A stretch of 64,000 bases of DNA from an uncultured Mycoplasmatota bacterium (GCA_900546715.1 UREA01000003.1:1-64000), one strand, 5' to 3'. Shown: positions 51,017-61,460, counted from the first letter of the stretch. The notes: generated by a model not told the origin, from the sequence alone. Program-made: numbers and translations.

Positions 51017-52846
51017 TTAAGCATTTGCCACTTCTTTAAAAAACACATCATACCACTTTAGAAAGCAATAAACTGTCCATATTTTACGATAATTATCTTT
51101 TTTATTATTTTTATGTTCTATTAATAATTTGTTTAAAAGTTTAGTATTAAAATAATACTTCGCTATTTCACTATTTAATGTGTTTTTTACTTCTTCATAA
51201 ACATCATCATCTTTAATCCATTCCCGAATTGGCACCGGAAAACCTAATTTTTTCTTTTTATAAGCTTCAGTTGGTATAACCTCTCTCGCAGCTTCTCTTA
51301 GGGCTACTTTGGTATTTTCTTTAGTAACTTTATATTCGATAGGTAGAGTTTTTGCAACATTAAATACACACTTATCAATAAATGGCACTCTTCCTTCTAG
51401 GCCACTTGCCATAGTCATACGATCAGCCTTAAGCAAAATATCTTTCATAAGCCAATAATTTATATCAATTGCTTGCATTTTTTCAATATCCGTAAAATTA
51501 CTATATTCCGCGTATGTTTCTTTTGTTACATCAATTCCCCTTAAAGGATATTTGTTTTTTAATACTTTACGAGCCATTTTTTCAGAGAAATTTCTATTTA
51601 CTCCAATATAATAGTTTTCAGGTCTTTCCCCTCTTCTAATTAAGAAATTTACCCCTTTAAACTCCGGCAATAGTTTCGCAATATTACTTAAAAAATGTCT
51701 GATAAAAAATGGTAATTTATTATAAAAGCCCATATCAACATCATAACGATATATATTATATCCACCGAAGAATTCATCAGCTCCTTCACCAGATAATACT
51801 ACTTTTACATCTTTACTTGCAAGTTTTGCCACAAAATATAGAGAAATTGCAGCAGGATCACTAGTTGGTTCATCTAAATAATAAAATATATCACTTAAAC
51901 TATTCATATATTCATCCTTAGTTATAACATGGCTTTTATTAGTAATACCTAATTTTTCAGCTAAATCTTTAGCGTAAGTTATTTCATCATATTTAGGAAT
52001 ATCATAACCAACAGTATAAGTTTTATTTGGTTTAGCAAGTGATACTATATAAGATGAATCAATTCCACTAGATAAAAATGAACCAACTTCTACATCACTA
52101 AGTAAATGATGATTTACTGAATCTTTCATAACATCAGCTATTTTTTCTACGGCTTCCGCAAATGTTTGATTCTCTTCTTTAAAATCTAATTTAAAATATT
52201 TATCAATTGTTATATTTCCATCTTTAAATAGTAAACTAGATCCCGCATCTAAGCGATACACTCCCTTAAAAAATGTTTCATTTGTTGGAACAAAGCTAAA
52301 TTCTAGATATGCTTGCATTATTGCTTCATTAAATTCTTTTTTAAAATCTGGTAAATCTAAGAATGCTTTTATTTCTGATGCAAACATAAATGTATCATTC
52401 ATATAAGCATAATATAAAGGCTTTATCCCAAAGTTATCCCTTGCTAAAAATAATTCTTTGCTATTTTTATCATAAATAGCAAAAGCAAACATACCACGCA
52501 AATGTTTTGGTAAATCAGTATGCCACTCTTCAAAGCCGTGGACTAATACTTCAGTGTCACTTGTAGTTGTAAAGGTATGTCCAAGATTTAATAATTCTTC
52601 TTTTAATTCTTTATAGTTATAAACTTCACCATTATAAACAATTATAACGCTCTTATCTTCATTAAACATCGGTTGATTACCAGTAGATAAGTCAATTATG
52701 GAAAGTCTGCGGTGAGCAAGTGCTATATCATCATCAATAAAATATCCTTCACCATCAGGTCCTCGATGTTTAATACGCTCACTCATTTTAGTAATTAATT
52801 CTTTCTTTTCTTCCCGTTTTGTTATAATTCCTGCAATTCCGCACAT
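51017..52846 (-). CDS. asnB: Asparagine synthase, glutamine-hydrolysing
   Basis: Makes asparagine from aspartate with glutamine and ATP. It is 609 residues. Mature start MCGIAGII gives the Cys nucleophile. The glutaminase domain has RGPDGEGYF, LAHRRLSIIDLSTGNQPM, VYNGEVYNYKEL and TSDTEVLVHGFEEW. The synthetase PP-loop is GSFLSSGIDSSYI, then YDEITYAK, VLSGEGADEFFGGY and DRMTMASGLEGRVPFID. I chose ATG 52846; a longer in-frame start would hide the catalytic Cys. Its ribosome site GGTGGA overlaps the TAA ending the tail of the LTA-synthase-like frame. An AsnB-type amidotransferase acting on the cell wall (AsnB1/LtsA) is an alternative. Confidence 0.93.
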   Translation of the reverse strand: MCGIAGIITKREEKKELITKMSERIKHRGPDGEGYFIDDDIALAHRRLSIIDLSTGNQPMFNEDKSVIIVYNGEVYNYKELKEELLNLGHTFTTTSDTEVLVHGFEEWHTDLPKHLRGMFAFAIYDKNSKELFLARDNFGIKPLYYAYMNDTFMFASEIKAFLDLPDFKKEFNEAIMQAYLEFSFVPTNETFFKGVYRLDAGSSLLFKDGNITIDKYFKLDFKEENQTFAEAVEKIADVMKDSVNHHLLSDVEVGSFLSSGIDSSYIVSLAKPNKTYTVGYDIPKYDEITYAKDLAEKLGITNKSHVITKDEYMNSLSDIFYYLDEPTSDPAAISLYFVAKLASKDVKVVLSGEGADEFFGGYNIYRYDVDMGFYNKLPFFIRHFLSNIAKLLPEFKGVNFLIRRGERPENYYIGVNRNFSEKMARKVLKNKYPLRGIDVTKETYAEYSNFTDIEKMQAIDINYWLMKDILLKADRMTMASGLEGRVPFIDKCVFNVAKTLPIEYKVTKENTKVALREAAREVIPTEAYKKKKLGFPVPIREWIKDDDVYEEVKNTLNSEIAKYYFNTKLLNKLLIEHKNNKKDNYRKIWTVYCFLKWYDVFFKEVANA

Positions 52847-52847
52847 T

Positions 52848-54818
52848 TTATCCACCCAAAACCTTTCTATAATAATCATTTTGCATAATATATCTACTCA
52901 TAGTAATTTTATTAGATACTACACTATTCATATATTTGATATAATCTTCACCTACATCAATGCCATCTTTAGCAACAAAATCACCAGTTCAAGCATAGTA
53001 TGTTCCTTTATCGCTTACCCAAGAAGAATTACCAAATATGGCTAAACCTGGTTCAGTTGATAAAATATCTTTACCAATAATCAATCTTGAATCATATTGT
53101 ACTCCAAACAAATTATATATTGTAGGTAGAACATCTATTTGACTACCAACTTTATCAATTTCTATTGTTTCCATTTCACTATTCCATAAAATGAAATTAC
53201 TTCTATTTACCTCAACTACGCTATCTTTTTCATAGCTAGATATTTCATTTACTTCATCAATAGATAAATAATATGGATAATGGTCACCCACTAAAGCTAT
53301 AACAGTATCTTCAAGCTCTCCGGCAGCATCAAGACGCGCAATTAACAATTCTAGAGCATCATTAAGTTCTATTTGGGCTGCTAGATAAGCAAGTGGTTTT
53401 TCCGAATACTCAAGGCCTGCAACATCATCTTTATGTTTTCTTGCCATTGCACTATAATTAAATCCATAATCCCCATGTCCACTAACAGTTACATAATAAA
53501 CCATAAATGGCTCTTCACTATTTATATAATCATCAAATGTTGCATCAATCATTTCTACATCTGATTCCGGCCACTCTTTACAATTAATACGTTCTTCTAA
53601 ACCATTGCGACAACCTAAGTAATTATCAAAACCTAAAGCTGCTAAGTATTTATGACGACTTTGGAAAGTATAAGTATGATCATGATAAGCATATGTATTA
53701 TAACCTAAATTTTGAAAAGCTGTAGCCAATCCAAAAGGATAATAATTTTCGCCACTTTTCCATGGTGATAAGAAACCTGAAGCGGCTACTAAGCCAGTTA
53801 GTTCTTGGAATTCCCCACCAATAGTACTACTTATTGTTGGTGTATAAAAATTATTAAATTTAAAACCACTATTGACAAGTTTATAAAGTGTTGGAGTTAA
53901 ATCTTCTCTAACTGCAATTTCATTAAATGATTCTGCCATAAATAGTATTAAATTCTTACCTTCAAAATACTTAGTATATTCATTTTGCAAAGTACCAGAT
54001 TCATTTTTAAAATATTCATGCATTTGTTTAATTGTACTATTACTTTCACTAGCAATTAAAGAATCAAAATCAATATCTAAATTATTATATTCATAAACTA
54101 TAACTGGTTCATCTGGCTCTTCTTTAGAGTCACTATCATCTTCATCATAATAGTCATCTGGATCAATTATACTAATTTTTTCTTCAAAACCAAAAATATT
54201 CCTTTGTAAATCCAATCTAAATGCATTAAGTACTCCTAGTTTCTTTATATTAAGTTCATTATTACTCACATTATAATAAAGCTCATAAGCGGAATTAATA
54301 CTATCCTTATTAATATTTAAGCATAATATAAATATTACAAATACAGCTATAGCAGATCCTAATTTTATTAAATTAAATTTCCAATTTACTTTTCTAATTG
54401 CAAAATATCTATTAAATATTAATAATAAAATAAATGGCAAGAATAATAACAATACTCCAAAAATATTTTGTAAAATAACTTTTATTCCTTCACTATAAAA
54501 TGTAAGAACTTGATCTGTTGCTCCCAAAAGTGATAAATCAAAATAAAAACCAAACATTTTAAATACACATAGTTGTAAAGCATAAATAAAGCACATAACC
54601 CCAACCAATATAAAAAATAATATTTTATTCGTTTTATTATTTCCAAAACCTACTATAAAACTTATAAAACATGCTAAAAACAAATTATATAAACTACTAT
54701 ATAATAAGTTCATACTAAATATTTCATTACTTGTAAATAATCTAAATACCAATTCTAAATAAGTAAAAATTATAAAACAAGTTACTATTACATTTATCTT
54801 TTTCAATTTAAACTTCAT
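52848..54818 (-). CDS. LTA-synthase-like sulfatase, with in-frame TGA and 46-codon tail
   Basis: A membrane phosphoglycerol-transferase-like enzyme (LtaS family) that builds lipoteichoic acid or a related polymer. Five membrane helices (~1-180) precede an extracellular sulfatase-fold domain. Motifs are NLILFMAESFNEIAV, FNNFYTPTISSTIGGEFQ (catalytic Thr expected here), YHDHTYTFQSRHKYL, VMIDATFDDYIN, VTVSGHGDYGF and VIALVGDHYPYYL. The main frame stops at a TGA (52989-52991) after DKGTYYA. The same frame continues 46 codons as TGDFVAKDGIDVGEDYIKYM and onward, to a TAA inside the asnB ribosome site. The tail looks ancestral, so the TGA is a nonsense mutation, a sequence error or read-through. Confidence 0.85.
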
Positions 54819-54903
54819 AAAACCACCAATATATAAATATTATACCACTATCTTTAAATTTTATATATATTTATCTATTAATTTGACATTCTTAAAAGTC
54901 AAA

Positions 54904-54930
54904 AAGAACCCTATAACTAGAGTTCTAAAT
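54904..54930 (-). terminator. Terminator of the six-gene envelope operon
   Basis: Minus-strand AGAACTC, a short loop, GGTTCT, then TTTTTGACTTTTT. It sits directly after the CPBP gene and before the LTA-synthase-like gene. Confidence 0.6.
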
Positions 54931-56288
54931 CACTTTATAACCATTACTTTATTATCTTTAATTATAAAATAATCATTTATATAACTTTTTAATAATGGAT
55001 AAATTGTATTTTCATATTCTAAATAACCAATTTCTATTATTTCTGGTGTATCAAAACTTAAAAAACTATTACTTATTTCTTCTAAATAATTTAAGTTATC
55101 ACTTAACTTATCTTTATTCATAAAATTACTTACATACACTTTATCACTAGAATTAACTAATATTACATAATTTAATCCATCTTCATAAACCACAAAATTA
55201 TAAGCATCCATATTAAACTTAATATTATCTCCCGTTTTTAAATTAGTTATATTAAGTTTATTATTTTCTATAAACAATTTATAATTATAAATATAATTTT
55301 CATCATTAACATAATTTATAACAAATTCATCTTCTACAAAATAAGTCATTTTTCCATTATTTATATCTATTTCTTCGTAATTATAACAAATTTGTTTATC
55401 CATTATTTCACTTGGAGCTAAATAAGAAGTTATAAACATCGCAAGTATTGCCACAACTATAATTTGAGTAACTCTTCTTTTAGTATTTGCATCATTCTTA
55501 ATATTTAAATAACTATAAGCAATATAAATAATTGCAAATAATACTGAAATAATTAAGGTGATAATATTAACAATCATAGCAACATCTGTATTATTAGCAC
55601 AATCTTTATAACTATTTACTTCACCAAGCAATACTGAAAAATCATAAAATGAATGTAAAAACACTAAACTCCAAATATTTCTTGATGCATAGTATACCGA
55701 ACAAAATAAAATACCAATAGCACTAGTTTGAATAACTTGCATAAAACTTGTAAATAAATCTTGTCCTGATAAAGCATTTACTAAGTGAAACAATCCAAAT
55801 AAAAGGCCACTTATTAAAATGGTTATTAATGCACCTTTCTTGCCTTCGCCAAATCTATCCATCACTTCATTTTGGAGCCATCCTCGGAATATAAATTCTT
55901 CAGCAATACCAATAGCAATACTAACTAACACTAAACTAATAAAATTAGGTATACTTAAATTACCATCAATTATTAACTCTCCCCCATTAACAAGTAACAT
56001 AATAACAGATATTACAAGTATTGGCATACCCCTTTTTATTCCCACAATAAAGTTTTCTTTCTTACTCCATATCTGCGGCCACAATTTTCTAACAGAAATA
56101 ACTATTATTGCAAATAAAACAATAACTATCTCCGAAATTAACATTGTATTATATTTACCATAAAATAAGGCATTATAAATTAAATTAGCAAACATACCAC
56201 CATAAATAGTATATAGACCAACTAACAATAACAAAATAATTGCGATAATTCCAATAAATTTAAACAAATCTTTATTCTTTTTAAACAT
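54930..56288 (-). CDS. CPBP-family intramembrane metalloprotease with extracellular tail
   Basis: 452 residues. About eight membrane helices (~1-300) include the Rce1/CAAX-like motifs: EEFIFRGWLQNEV (Glu-Glu and Arg), GLFHLVNAL (His) and LVFLHSFYDFSV (His). After the last helix a ~150-residue polar domain follows (CYNYEEIDINNGKMTY, then SFLSFDTPEII), unusual for the family and probably outside or at the membrane face. Its start overlaps the yebC stop by one base. It is last of the ZIP-epimerase-patatin-deacetylase-yebC-CPBP operon. The substrate is unknown. Confidence 0.85.
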   Translation of the reverse strand: MFKKNKDLFKFIGIIAIILLLLVGLYTIYGGMFANLIYNALFYGKYNTMLISEIVIVLFAIIVISVRKLWPQIWSKKENFIVGIKRGMPILVISVIMLLVNGGELIIDGNLSIPNFISLVLVSIAIGIAEEFIFRGWLQNEVMDRFGEGKKGALITILISGLLFGLFHLVNALSGQDLFTSFMQVIQTSAIGILFCSVYYASRNIWSLVFLHSFYDFSVLLGEVNSYKDCANNTDVAMIVNIITLIISVLFAIIYIAYSYLNIKNDANTKRRVTQIIVVAILAMFITSYLAPSEIMDKQICYNYEEIDINNGKMTYFVEDEFVINYVNDENYIYNYKLFIENNKLNITNLKTGDNIKFNMDAYNFVVYEDGLNYVILVNSSDKVYVSNFMNKDKLSDNLNYLEEISNSFLSFDTPEIIEIGYLEYENTIYPLLKSYINDYFIIKDNKVMVIK

Positions 56289-57007
56289 TAGAAGCCCTCT
56301 ACATTAGTATATATTTCTGATACATCATCAATATCATCAAGTAAATTATAAAGTTTAGTAAATATTTCCAAATCTTCCCCTTCTAAAGTAATACGCTCAT
56401 GAGGATACATTCCTACTTCATCTATTATATAATCAATATTAGGAATTAATTTTTCTAATTCATCTTTTACACTGTTCATATCTCCAGGTTTTAAAGTAAT
56501 AGTAATTTCCCCATTATCACTTTCAATATCATTAATTTCAATACCAGCATTAAGTAATGTATCAAATACTTCTTCTTCAAAATCACACTTAAAAGAAATA
56601 ATTCCCGCATGATCATAATTATAAGCTACTGAATTAGTTACCCCTAAACTTTTATTTACTTTATTAAAAGCTGCTCTAACCATACCAACTGTTCTATTAA
56701 CATTATCAGTTAAACATTTAATTATTAAAGTTGCAGCTCCAGGTCCAAACCCTTCATAAATTACTTCATGATAATCTTCTCCACCAGCACCCTTTGCTTT
56801 ATCAATAGCTCTATTGATAATATCACTTGGAACTTGGCTTTTTTTAGCTTTATCCACTAATCTTTTTAAACTTGGATTAGCTAGAGTATCTGCTCCGCCC
56901 TTTTTAGCAGCTAGATAAATTTCTTTAGCAAAAGTTGTATAAATCTTCCCCTTTGCAGCTCCTGTTTTTTGAATACTTGCTTTTCTTACTTCATAAGCTC
57001 TTCCCAT
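56288..57007 (-). CDS. yebC: YebC/PmpR-family translation or transcription factor
   Basis: 239 residues. The family blocks are all present: MGRAYEVRKASIQKTGAAKG, KIYTTFAKEIYLAAKKGGAD, NPSLKRLVDKAKKSQVP, GAGGEDYHEVIYEGFGPGAA, and DNVNRTVGMVRAAFNKVNKS. The MGRAYEVRK start marks the YeeN-like subgroup. YebC relatives were described as transcription regulators and more recently as helping ribosomes through proline-rich stretches. It lies within an envelope operon, 18 nt after the deacetylase gene, so co-expression is clear but the link is not. Confidence 0.95.
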   Translation of the reverse strand: MGRAYEVRKASIQKTGAAKGKIYTTFAKEIYLAAKKGGADTLANPSLKRLVDKAKKSQVPSDIINRAIDKAKGAGGEDYHEVIYEGFGPGAATLIIKCLTDNVNRTVGMVRAAFNKVNKSLGVTNSVAYNYDHAGIISFKCDFEEEVFDTLLNAGIEINDIESDNGEITITLKPGDMNSVKDELEKLIPNIDYIIDEVGMYPHERITLEGEDLEIFTKLYNLLDDIDDVSEIYTNVEGF

Positions 57008-57025
57008 TAATTAAACATCTCCTTC

Positions 57026-58372
57026 TTAAAAATAATAATATGTTGTATCATAATCTAATGTAACCCCTTTTAATTTTACCATTTCTTCAATGGTAACAAA
57101 AGCATAACCATCACGCTCTAGCTCCCGCATGGCCATTAGTGCTCCTTCAACTGATTCGGTATATATATCATGCAGTAATACTATTGCTCCATCATGAGCG
57201 CTTTCCAGTATCTTATCTTTTATTAAATTACGGTCCTTTAATTTCCAATCTTCCGTATCAATATCCCAATTTATTATATGCATATTAGCATATGTTTTTA
57301 TATGATCATTAATATTTCCATACGGAGGACGGAGTATATTAGGTCTAATACCAATTACTTTTTCTATTTCTTCATTTGCCATATTAATCTCGGATAAAAC
57401 ATTAGCATCATCAAGTAACAATAAATTTAAATGATTATAGGTATGTGATCCAATTTGATTACCTTCAACGTACGCTCTTTTTAATACTTCACTATTACTA
57501 GCAACTCTACTTCCTAAAACAAAGAAAGTAACTCTGGCATCAAATTCTTTTATTCCATCAAGTAACCTAGAAGTTGTTTTTGTATTAGGGCCATCATCAA
57601 AAGTAAAAGCGATTAACTTTTTACCTTCAAACTCACTTAAATCTCTTTCAGTTTGTTTAGGATAAGTAATATCTGTAACTAATGAATCATCCATATATTC
57701 ACTCTTTAATATACCTTCTAATTTTTCATAAGGAATAGTTAAAGTTATTTCCCCATCTGCCCAACTAGCCACTTGATAAGGGGGAAAAGTAATATTTAAG
57801 CCACTTTCACTAAAATAAAAATATTTATAATTACTATCACTTTGACTTATACCTCTTTTAACCCATTCTTCATCTAAAACAATATCTTTTTCTTTAGCAT
57901 AATTATATAAACTTTCTAAAACAATTGGCTCAATATTAGCACCTTGAACTAAAATATCGGAAAAATTGATATATTCCTCTTTTTCTAAATCATAAACATA
58001 AGACTCATCTTCTCTAGTATAATGGGCTCCCCCAGTATAAGCAAAAGATAAGGCATGAATGCTTGCAACATTATTATATTTATTATTTTTAACATTAATA
58101 ATCAAATTATATTTACTAGTTTCTACTTTACCTGATTTATCAACTATATCAACAAACTGTTTTCTCTTATCCCTTACAAATTTACTAACATTTTCATCTA
58201 ATGCCGCAATACCAGTTTTATCATAATCTATTTTAATATCATAAAATTCATTAGATTCGATTTTTTCAATACTTAAATCAGTCTTATTTTTATAATAAAT
58301 AATTAAAGCAACAATAGCAATTATTAATATTAAAGCAGCAACTACAATTTTTCCTACTTTAGTTAACTTCAT
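57026..58372 (-). CDS. Polysaccharide deacetylase, membrane-anchored (PdaC-like)
   Basis: Probably deacetylates peptidoglycan or a related glycan outside the cell. It is 448 residues. A signal anchor (~5-26) precedes a DUF4163/DUF3298-like region (ASIHALSFAYTGGAHYTRED, then FPPYQVASWADGEITLTIPY). The NodB domain starts KLIAFTFDDGPNTKTT (catalytic Asp-Asp), with SHTYNHLNLL (metal His pair), RPPYGNINDHI, WDIDTEDWKL and AIVLLHDIYTES. This layout matches B. subtilis PdaC. It sits 9 nt after the patatin gene in the operon. Confidence 0.94.
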   Translation of the reverse strand: MKLTKVGKIVVAALILIIAIVALIIYYKNKTDLSIEKIESNEFYDIKIDYDKTGIAALDENVSKFVRDKRKQFVDIVDKSGKVETSKYNLIINVKNNKYNNVASIHALSFAYTGGAHYTREDESYVYDLEKEEYINFSDILVQGANIEPIVLESLYNYAKEKDIVLDEEWVKRGISQSDSNYKYFYFSESGLNITFPPYQVASWADGEITLTIPYEKLEGILKSEYMDDSLVTDITYPKQTERDLSEFEGKKLIAFTFDDGPNTKTTSRLLDGIKEFDARVTFFVLGSRVASNSEVLKRAYVEGNQIGSHTYNHLNLLLLDDANVLSEINMANEEIEKVIGIRPNILRPPYGNINDHIKTYANMHIINWDIDTEDWKLKDRNLIKDKILESAHDGAIVLLHDIYTESVEGALMAMRELERDGYAFVTIEEMVKLKGVTLDYDTTYYYF

Positions 58373-58381
58373 TATTCACCT

Positions 58382-59425
58382 CTACAAAAATTGCATTTTT
58401 TTAACAAAATTATATACTCCATAATCTTTATCTAACTTTTTTACCTTTTTTATTACCTTCATTGAACTATATACTTCATAATAACTAAAATCCTCTTTAT
58501 CCATTACATATTCTAAAGCTTTTAAAACTAACTTTTTCTCATTAATAGTTCTAAATAATTTTTGCATTTCTTTTAATTTCTTTTTACTGACTTTTCTTAT
58601 TAAAAAACGATAATAACTATCACTTTTATTTTTAAAAATATATTTATAACCATCAAGATTCTTCACAATTTTTAAAGTATCATAATACCCCATTAAAATA
58701 TTTTCTCTGACTCTACTCTCATTGATATTAATAATACTTCCAAGTTTTCTTGATGGCTTTATCACTATTACTTTGTCTTTATCCTTATATTTTCTTCTAA
58801 ATCCGATAGCATCAAGATCAACGACATAAACCTTATCATAACCGCGATTAATTAAAGCATTCGCTGGAGCATAATCATAAAATCCACCGTCGAGATAATA
58901 ATTATCATCGATTAATTTCTCCATTTTAAAAATCGGCAAATAACAACTAGCCATCAAATAATCAGTAAGTTTACCTTTCTTTATATCTTCTTTAAACACA
59001 TAAATCGGTTTAAAATCTTTAGCTCTAACTGTAACCAGTCCAAAATCTTTTTTGCTTTTAAATAGTGATTCTTCTAAATTTAGGCTATTAACAGTATTTA
59101 TTAAATTATCAGTACTTATCCCTTTATTTTTAATGATTTTCACAATATCATTAAATCCCGCTTTAATAATTTTTAAATCAAATTTATCACTATTAGCTAG
59201 TTTAATAAGTTCATCACTAAAACCAAAAATCTTTCCAATCTCTGTCGTTTGCCAAAATTTTAATAATTCTTTACCTCTATTAGATGCCAGCATGGCTGCA
59301 TTAAAAGCTCCGATAGATGAACCAGTAAAACCATCTAGTTTTATATGGCTCTTCCTAAGTGCTAAATATACTCCCACCTGATAAGAACCACGAACACCTC
59401 CACCACCTAGAACTAAACCTGTCAT
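58382..59425 (-). CDS. Patatin-like phospholipase
   Basis: A lipid acyl hydrolase of 347 residues. The oxyanion loop GLVLGGGGVRGSYQVGV, nucleophile motif FTGSSIGAFNAAML (G-x-S-x-G) and DGGFYDYAPAN (catalytic Asp) are complete. There is no signal peptide, as usual for cytoplasmic or peripheral patatins (RssA-like). The C-terminal ~120 residues are very basic, suggesting membrane contact. ATGA overlap with the epimerase gene upstream shows co-translation. Confidence 0.94.
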   Translation of the reverse strand: MTGLVLGGGGVRGSYQVGVYLALRKSHIKLDGFTGSSIGAFNAAMLASNRGKELLKFWQTTEIGKIFGFSDELIKLANSDKFDLKIIKAGFNDIVKIIKNKGISTDNLINTVNSLNLEESLFKSKKDFGLVTVRAKDFKPIYVFKEDIKKGKLTDYLMASCYLPIFKMEKLIDDNYYLDGGFYDYAPANALINRGYDKVYVVDLDAIGFRRKYKDKDKVIVIKPSRKLGSIININESRVRENILMGYYDTLKIVKNLDGYKYIFKNKSDSYYRFLIRKVSKKKLKEMQKLFRTINEKKLVLKALEYVMDKEDFSYYEVYSSMKVIKKVKKLDKDYGVYNFVKKMQFL

Positions 59426-60339
59426 GATTTATCCTTAATGAGTATTTTAGCTAAAAACTTAGAAACTTTTCTCTTTCTTGTACTTATTTTTAATACCCTT
59501 AAATATTCATTTAAACTACTATTACGAAAATTTATAATATTCTCTAAATCATCTTTATCACTACATACCGGACTATAATAATTTTTATCTAAGAATATTC
59601 TACTTAACACATATTTAAAAGTTAAACCCGTAGATAAAACAATCTTATTAAGTAAAGATTCATATAAAATGCTTTCACTAGCACATACATTAAAAGTCTT
59701 TTTATTAAGTTCATCAGTATACTTAATTCCCTTAACAAATGCATATGCACAATCTTCTTTAGTTATATAATCTACTATACTGTTCTTTTTAACATGATAC
59801 ATAAATGGTTCTTTTAAAGGATTACTTAAAACTAAAGGAATTCGATATATTGTATATCTTTTTAATTTGTCCTTTATTAACATTTCCGTTTCATATTTAG
59901 CTTTTTCAAAATAATCATGTTCATCTAATACAATTTTAGATTTAACACTAGGATTTTCCATTTCCTTATACATACTTGTGGTTGATGCATAAAACAAATG
60001 ACACTTCGGATTATAATAACTTATTGCTCTAATTATATTTTCGGTACCATTATAATCAATAATCCTAGCAAGTCCCTTTTTCATATTGGAAAGCGGTGGC
60101 AACGCCGAAGCTAGGTGAATAATTATATCTTGATCTTTAACTAAAGCATCAATCAAAACATTATCATTTACATCACCATATAAAATATTTATTCTTCTTT
60201 TATATTTCTTCAATTTTTTTATTACATTTTTATTTCTTAAATCCAGGGCAGTTATTTCATATTTACCTTCAACTAGCAAATATTTAATTACTTGGATACC
60301 TATACTACCTGCAGCACCTATAACTAAAACTTTTTTCAT
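59422..60339 (-). CDS. NAD-dependent epimerase/dehydratase family protein
   Basis: An extended short-chain dehydrogenase of 305 residues. The Rossmann motif is VLVIGAAGSIGIQVIKYL, followed by DQDIIIHLASALPP. The catalytic Tyr and Lys should lie in FEKAKYETEMLIKDKL (Y-x-x-x-K is altered: KYETEML), and the Ser in FYASTTSM. The active-site pattern is therefore not textbook and the enzyme may be atypical. The substrate is unknown, perhaps a nucleotide sugar. The ATG at 60339 follows AAGGATG. It lies 11 nt after the ZIP gene and overlaps patatin by 4 nt. Confidence 0.82.
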   Translation of the reverse strand: MKKVLVIGAAGSIGIQVIKYLLVEGKYEITALDLRNKNVIKKLKKYKRRINILYGDVNDNVLIDALVKDQDIIIHLASALPPLSNMKKGLARIIDYNGTENIIRAISYYNPKCHLFYASTTSMYKEMENPSVKSKIVLDEHDYFEKAKYETEMLIKDKLKRYTIYRIPLVLSNPLKEPFMYHVKKNSIVDYITKEDCAYAFVKGIKYTDELNKKTFNVCASESILYESLLNKIVLSTGLTFKYVLSRIFLDKNYYSPVCSDKDDLENIINFRNSSLNEYLRVLKISTRKRKVSKFLAKILIKDKS

Positions 60340-60350
60340 AAAACACATCC

Positions 60351-61058
60351 TTATATTAAGTTAATAATTATTAATAAAATTACACCTATAATTATACCAT
60401 AAATCGTTGCCTTTTGTCTTATATTTTCGCGTATTTCCTTAAATAATTCAAATAACAATATATGAAGCAACATTCCCATAGAAATAGCTAGTACAACTCC
60501 TTGTAAAAATTCATCAATATTTCCAAAGAAAAATACTACTAAACCTCCGAGAAATGCTGATATAACTAATAAAAATACCAACAATTTATTTTTTGTGCCA
60601 GCAATTTGAAAACCAAATGGCAAATTGTGTAAACCAACACCTATAAGCATAAGTGTGCCACTTCTAATACTCTCTAAACTAATACTATAAAGAGCCATAC
60701 CTTCAATTAAATTGTGCATAGATAAAGCTAAAATAGTAATTGTACTAACATGTTCTAATCTATCTTTATGTTCCTTTGTAGCCTCATCATGATCATGGTG
60801 TTTATGATGATGATGGGGTATTAACTTATCAATTAAAAATAATAAAACAAAGCCTAAAATTACAAAAACAAATAACCAAGCATTATCTTGTTCAATTAAT
60901 TCTGGAGCTAAATCAAAAACAATTAAACCAATAATAACCACCGCCGCACAAGATATCGCAGCAACAGTAAGTTCATTTTTATGTTTAACAAATTTATATA
61001 TAATTATGCCCACTAAATAAAATAAACCACTTAAAAATGTTAATAATAATGCATTCAT
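60351..61058 (-). CDS. ZIP-family metal transporter (second, His-rich loop)
   Basis: 235 residues with eight predicted helices. The metal-site helices are LALSMHNLIEGMALY and GVGLHNLPFGFQIA. The cytoplasmic loop IPHHHHKHHDHDEATKEHKD is a strong His-Asp metal sensor loop, absent from the first ZIP at 32653. The start ATG 61058 has GGGAG at good spacing; an upstream in-frame ATG adds 13 unconvincing residues. It is first in the six-gene operon and likely imports Zn, which the deacetylase and CPBP protease would need (inference). Confidence 0.9.
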   Translation of the reverse strand: MNALLLTFLSGLFYLVGIIIYKFVKHKNELTVAAISCAAVVIIGLIVFDLAPELIEQDNAWLFVFVILGFVLLFLIDKLIPHHHHKHHDHDEATKEHKDRLEHVSTITILALSMHNLIEGMALYSISLESIRSGTLMLIGVGLHNLPFGFQIAGTKNKLLVFLLVISAFLGGLVVFFFGNIDEFLQGVVLAISMGMLLHILLFELFKEIRENIRQKATIYGIIIGVILLIIINLI

Positions 61059-61106
61059 AAAGCACTCCCTCTCAACTACAAATCTATTATAGCACAAGAC
61101 AAAATA

Positions 61107-61132
61107 GAAAAAAAGAATAACTAGGTTATTCC
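61107..61132 (-). terminator. Terminator after the gene at 61137
   Basis: Minus-strand GAATAAC/GTTATTC with a short loop, then TTTTTTTC. It separates the small-protein group from the ZIP operon. Confidence 0.75.
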
Positions 61133-61136
61133 AAAG

Positions 61137-61451
61137 TTATTTCAAAAATTCTTCTAAATCAAAATCATAACAATTAATTTTTTGTTTACCATCTATTAAA
61201 TATAAATTATTATCTATTATTTCATATACTACATTACTTCTAGGCACACTAAATAATAAATCTAAATCTGGTGGTACATATGTTCCAACTCCCCAGATAG
61301 GATTACCTCTATTAATATCATAAAATACTAATAAATTTTTTTCAGTTAGTACAAATATTGTTTGCAAGTATTCATTACCAATTTTGACATTTACATCTCT
61401 TGCTTCTTTAAATATCGATTCATGTGTTTCTTTAAAATCATAATTATACAT
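61137..61451 (-). CDS. Hypothetical soluble protein, 104 aa
   Basis: I do not recognise this protein. It is acidic, with alternating hydrophobic strands (EYLQTIFVLTEKNLLVFYDI, then VGTYVPPDLDLLFSVPRSNV and NNLYLIDGKQKINCYDF), suggesting a small PH-like or beta-barrel domain of the bPH/YokE type that reads like a 'DUF' membrane-surface sensor. There is no membrane segment. It is last of a run of small minus-strand genes encoding membrane proteins, 9 nt after the previous gene. Confidence 0.65.
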   Translation of the reverse strand: MYNYDFKETHESIFKEARDVNVKIGNEYLQTIFVLTEKNLLVFYDINRGNPIWGVGTYVPPDLDLLFSVPRSNVVYEIIDNNLYLIDGKQKINCYDFDLEEFLK

Positions 61452-61460
61452 AATTTTTCC

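Noticed and set aside
52989..52991. TGA read as tryptophan (genetic code 4)
   Set aside because: dnaG, rpoD, trmK, rarA and P3 all end in TGA at family-typical positions, and tryptophan is encoded by TGG throughout.
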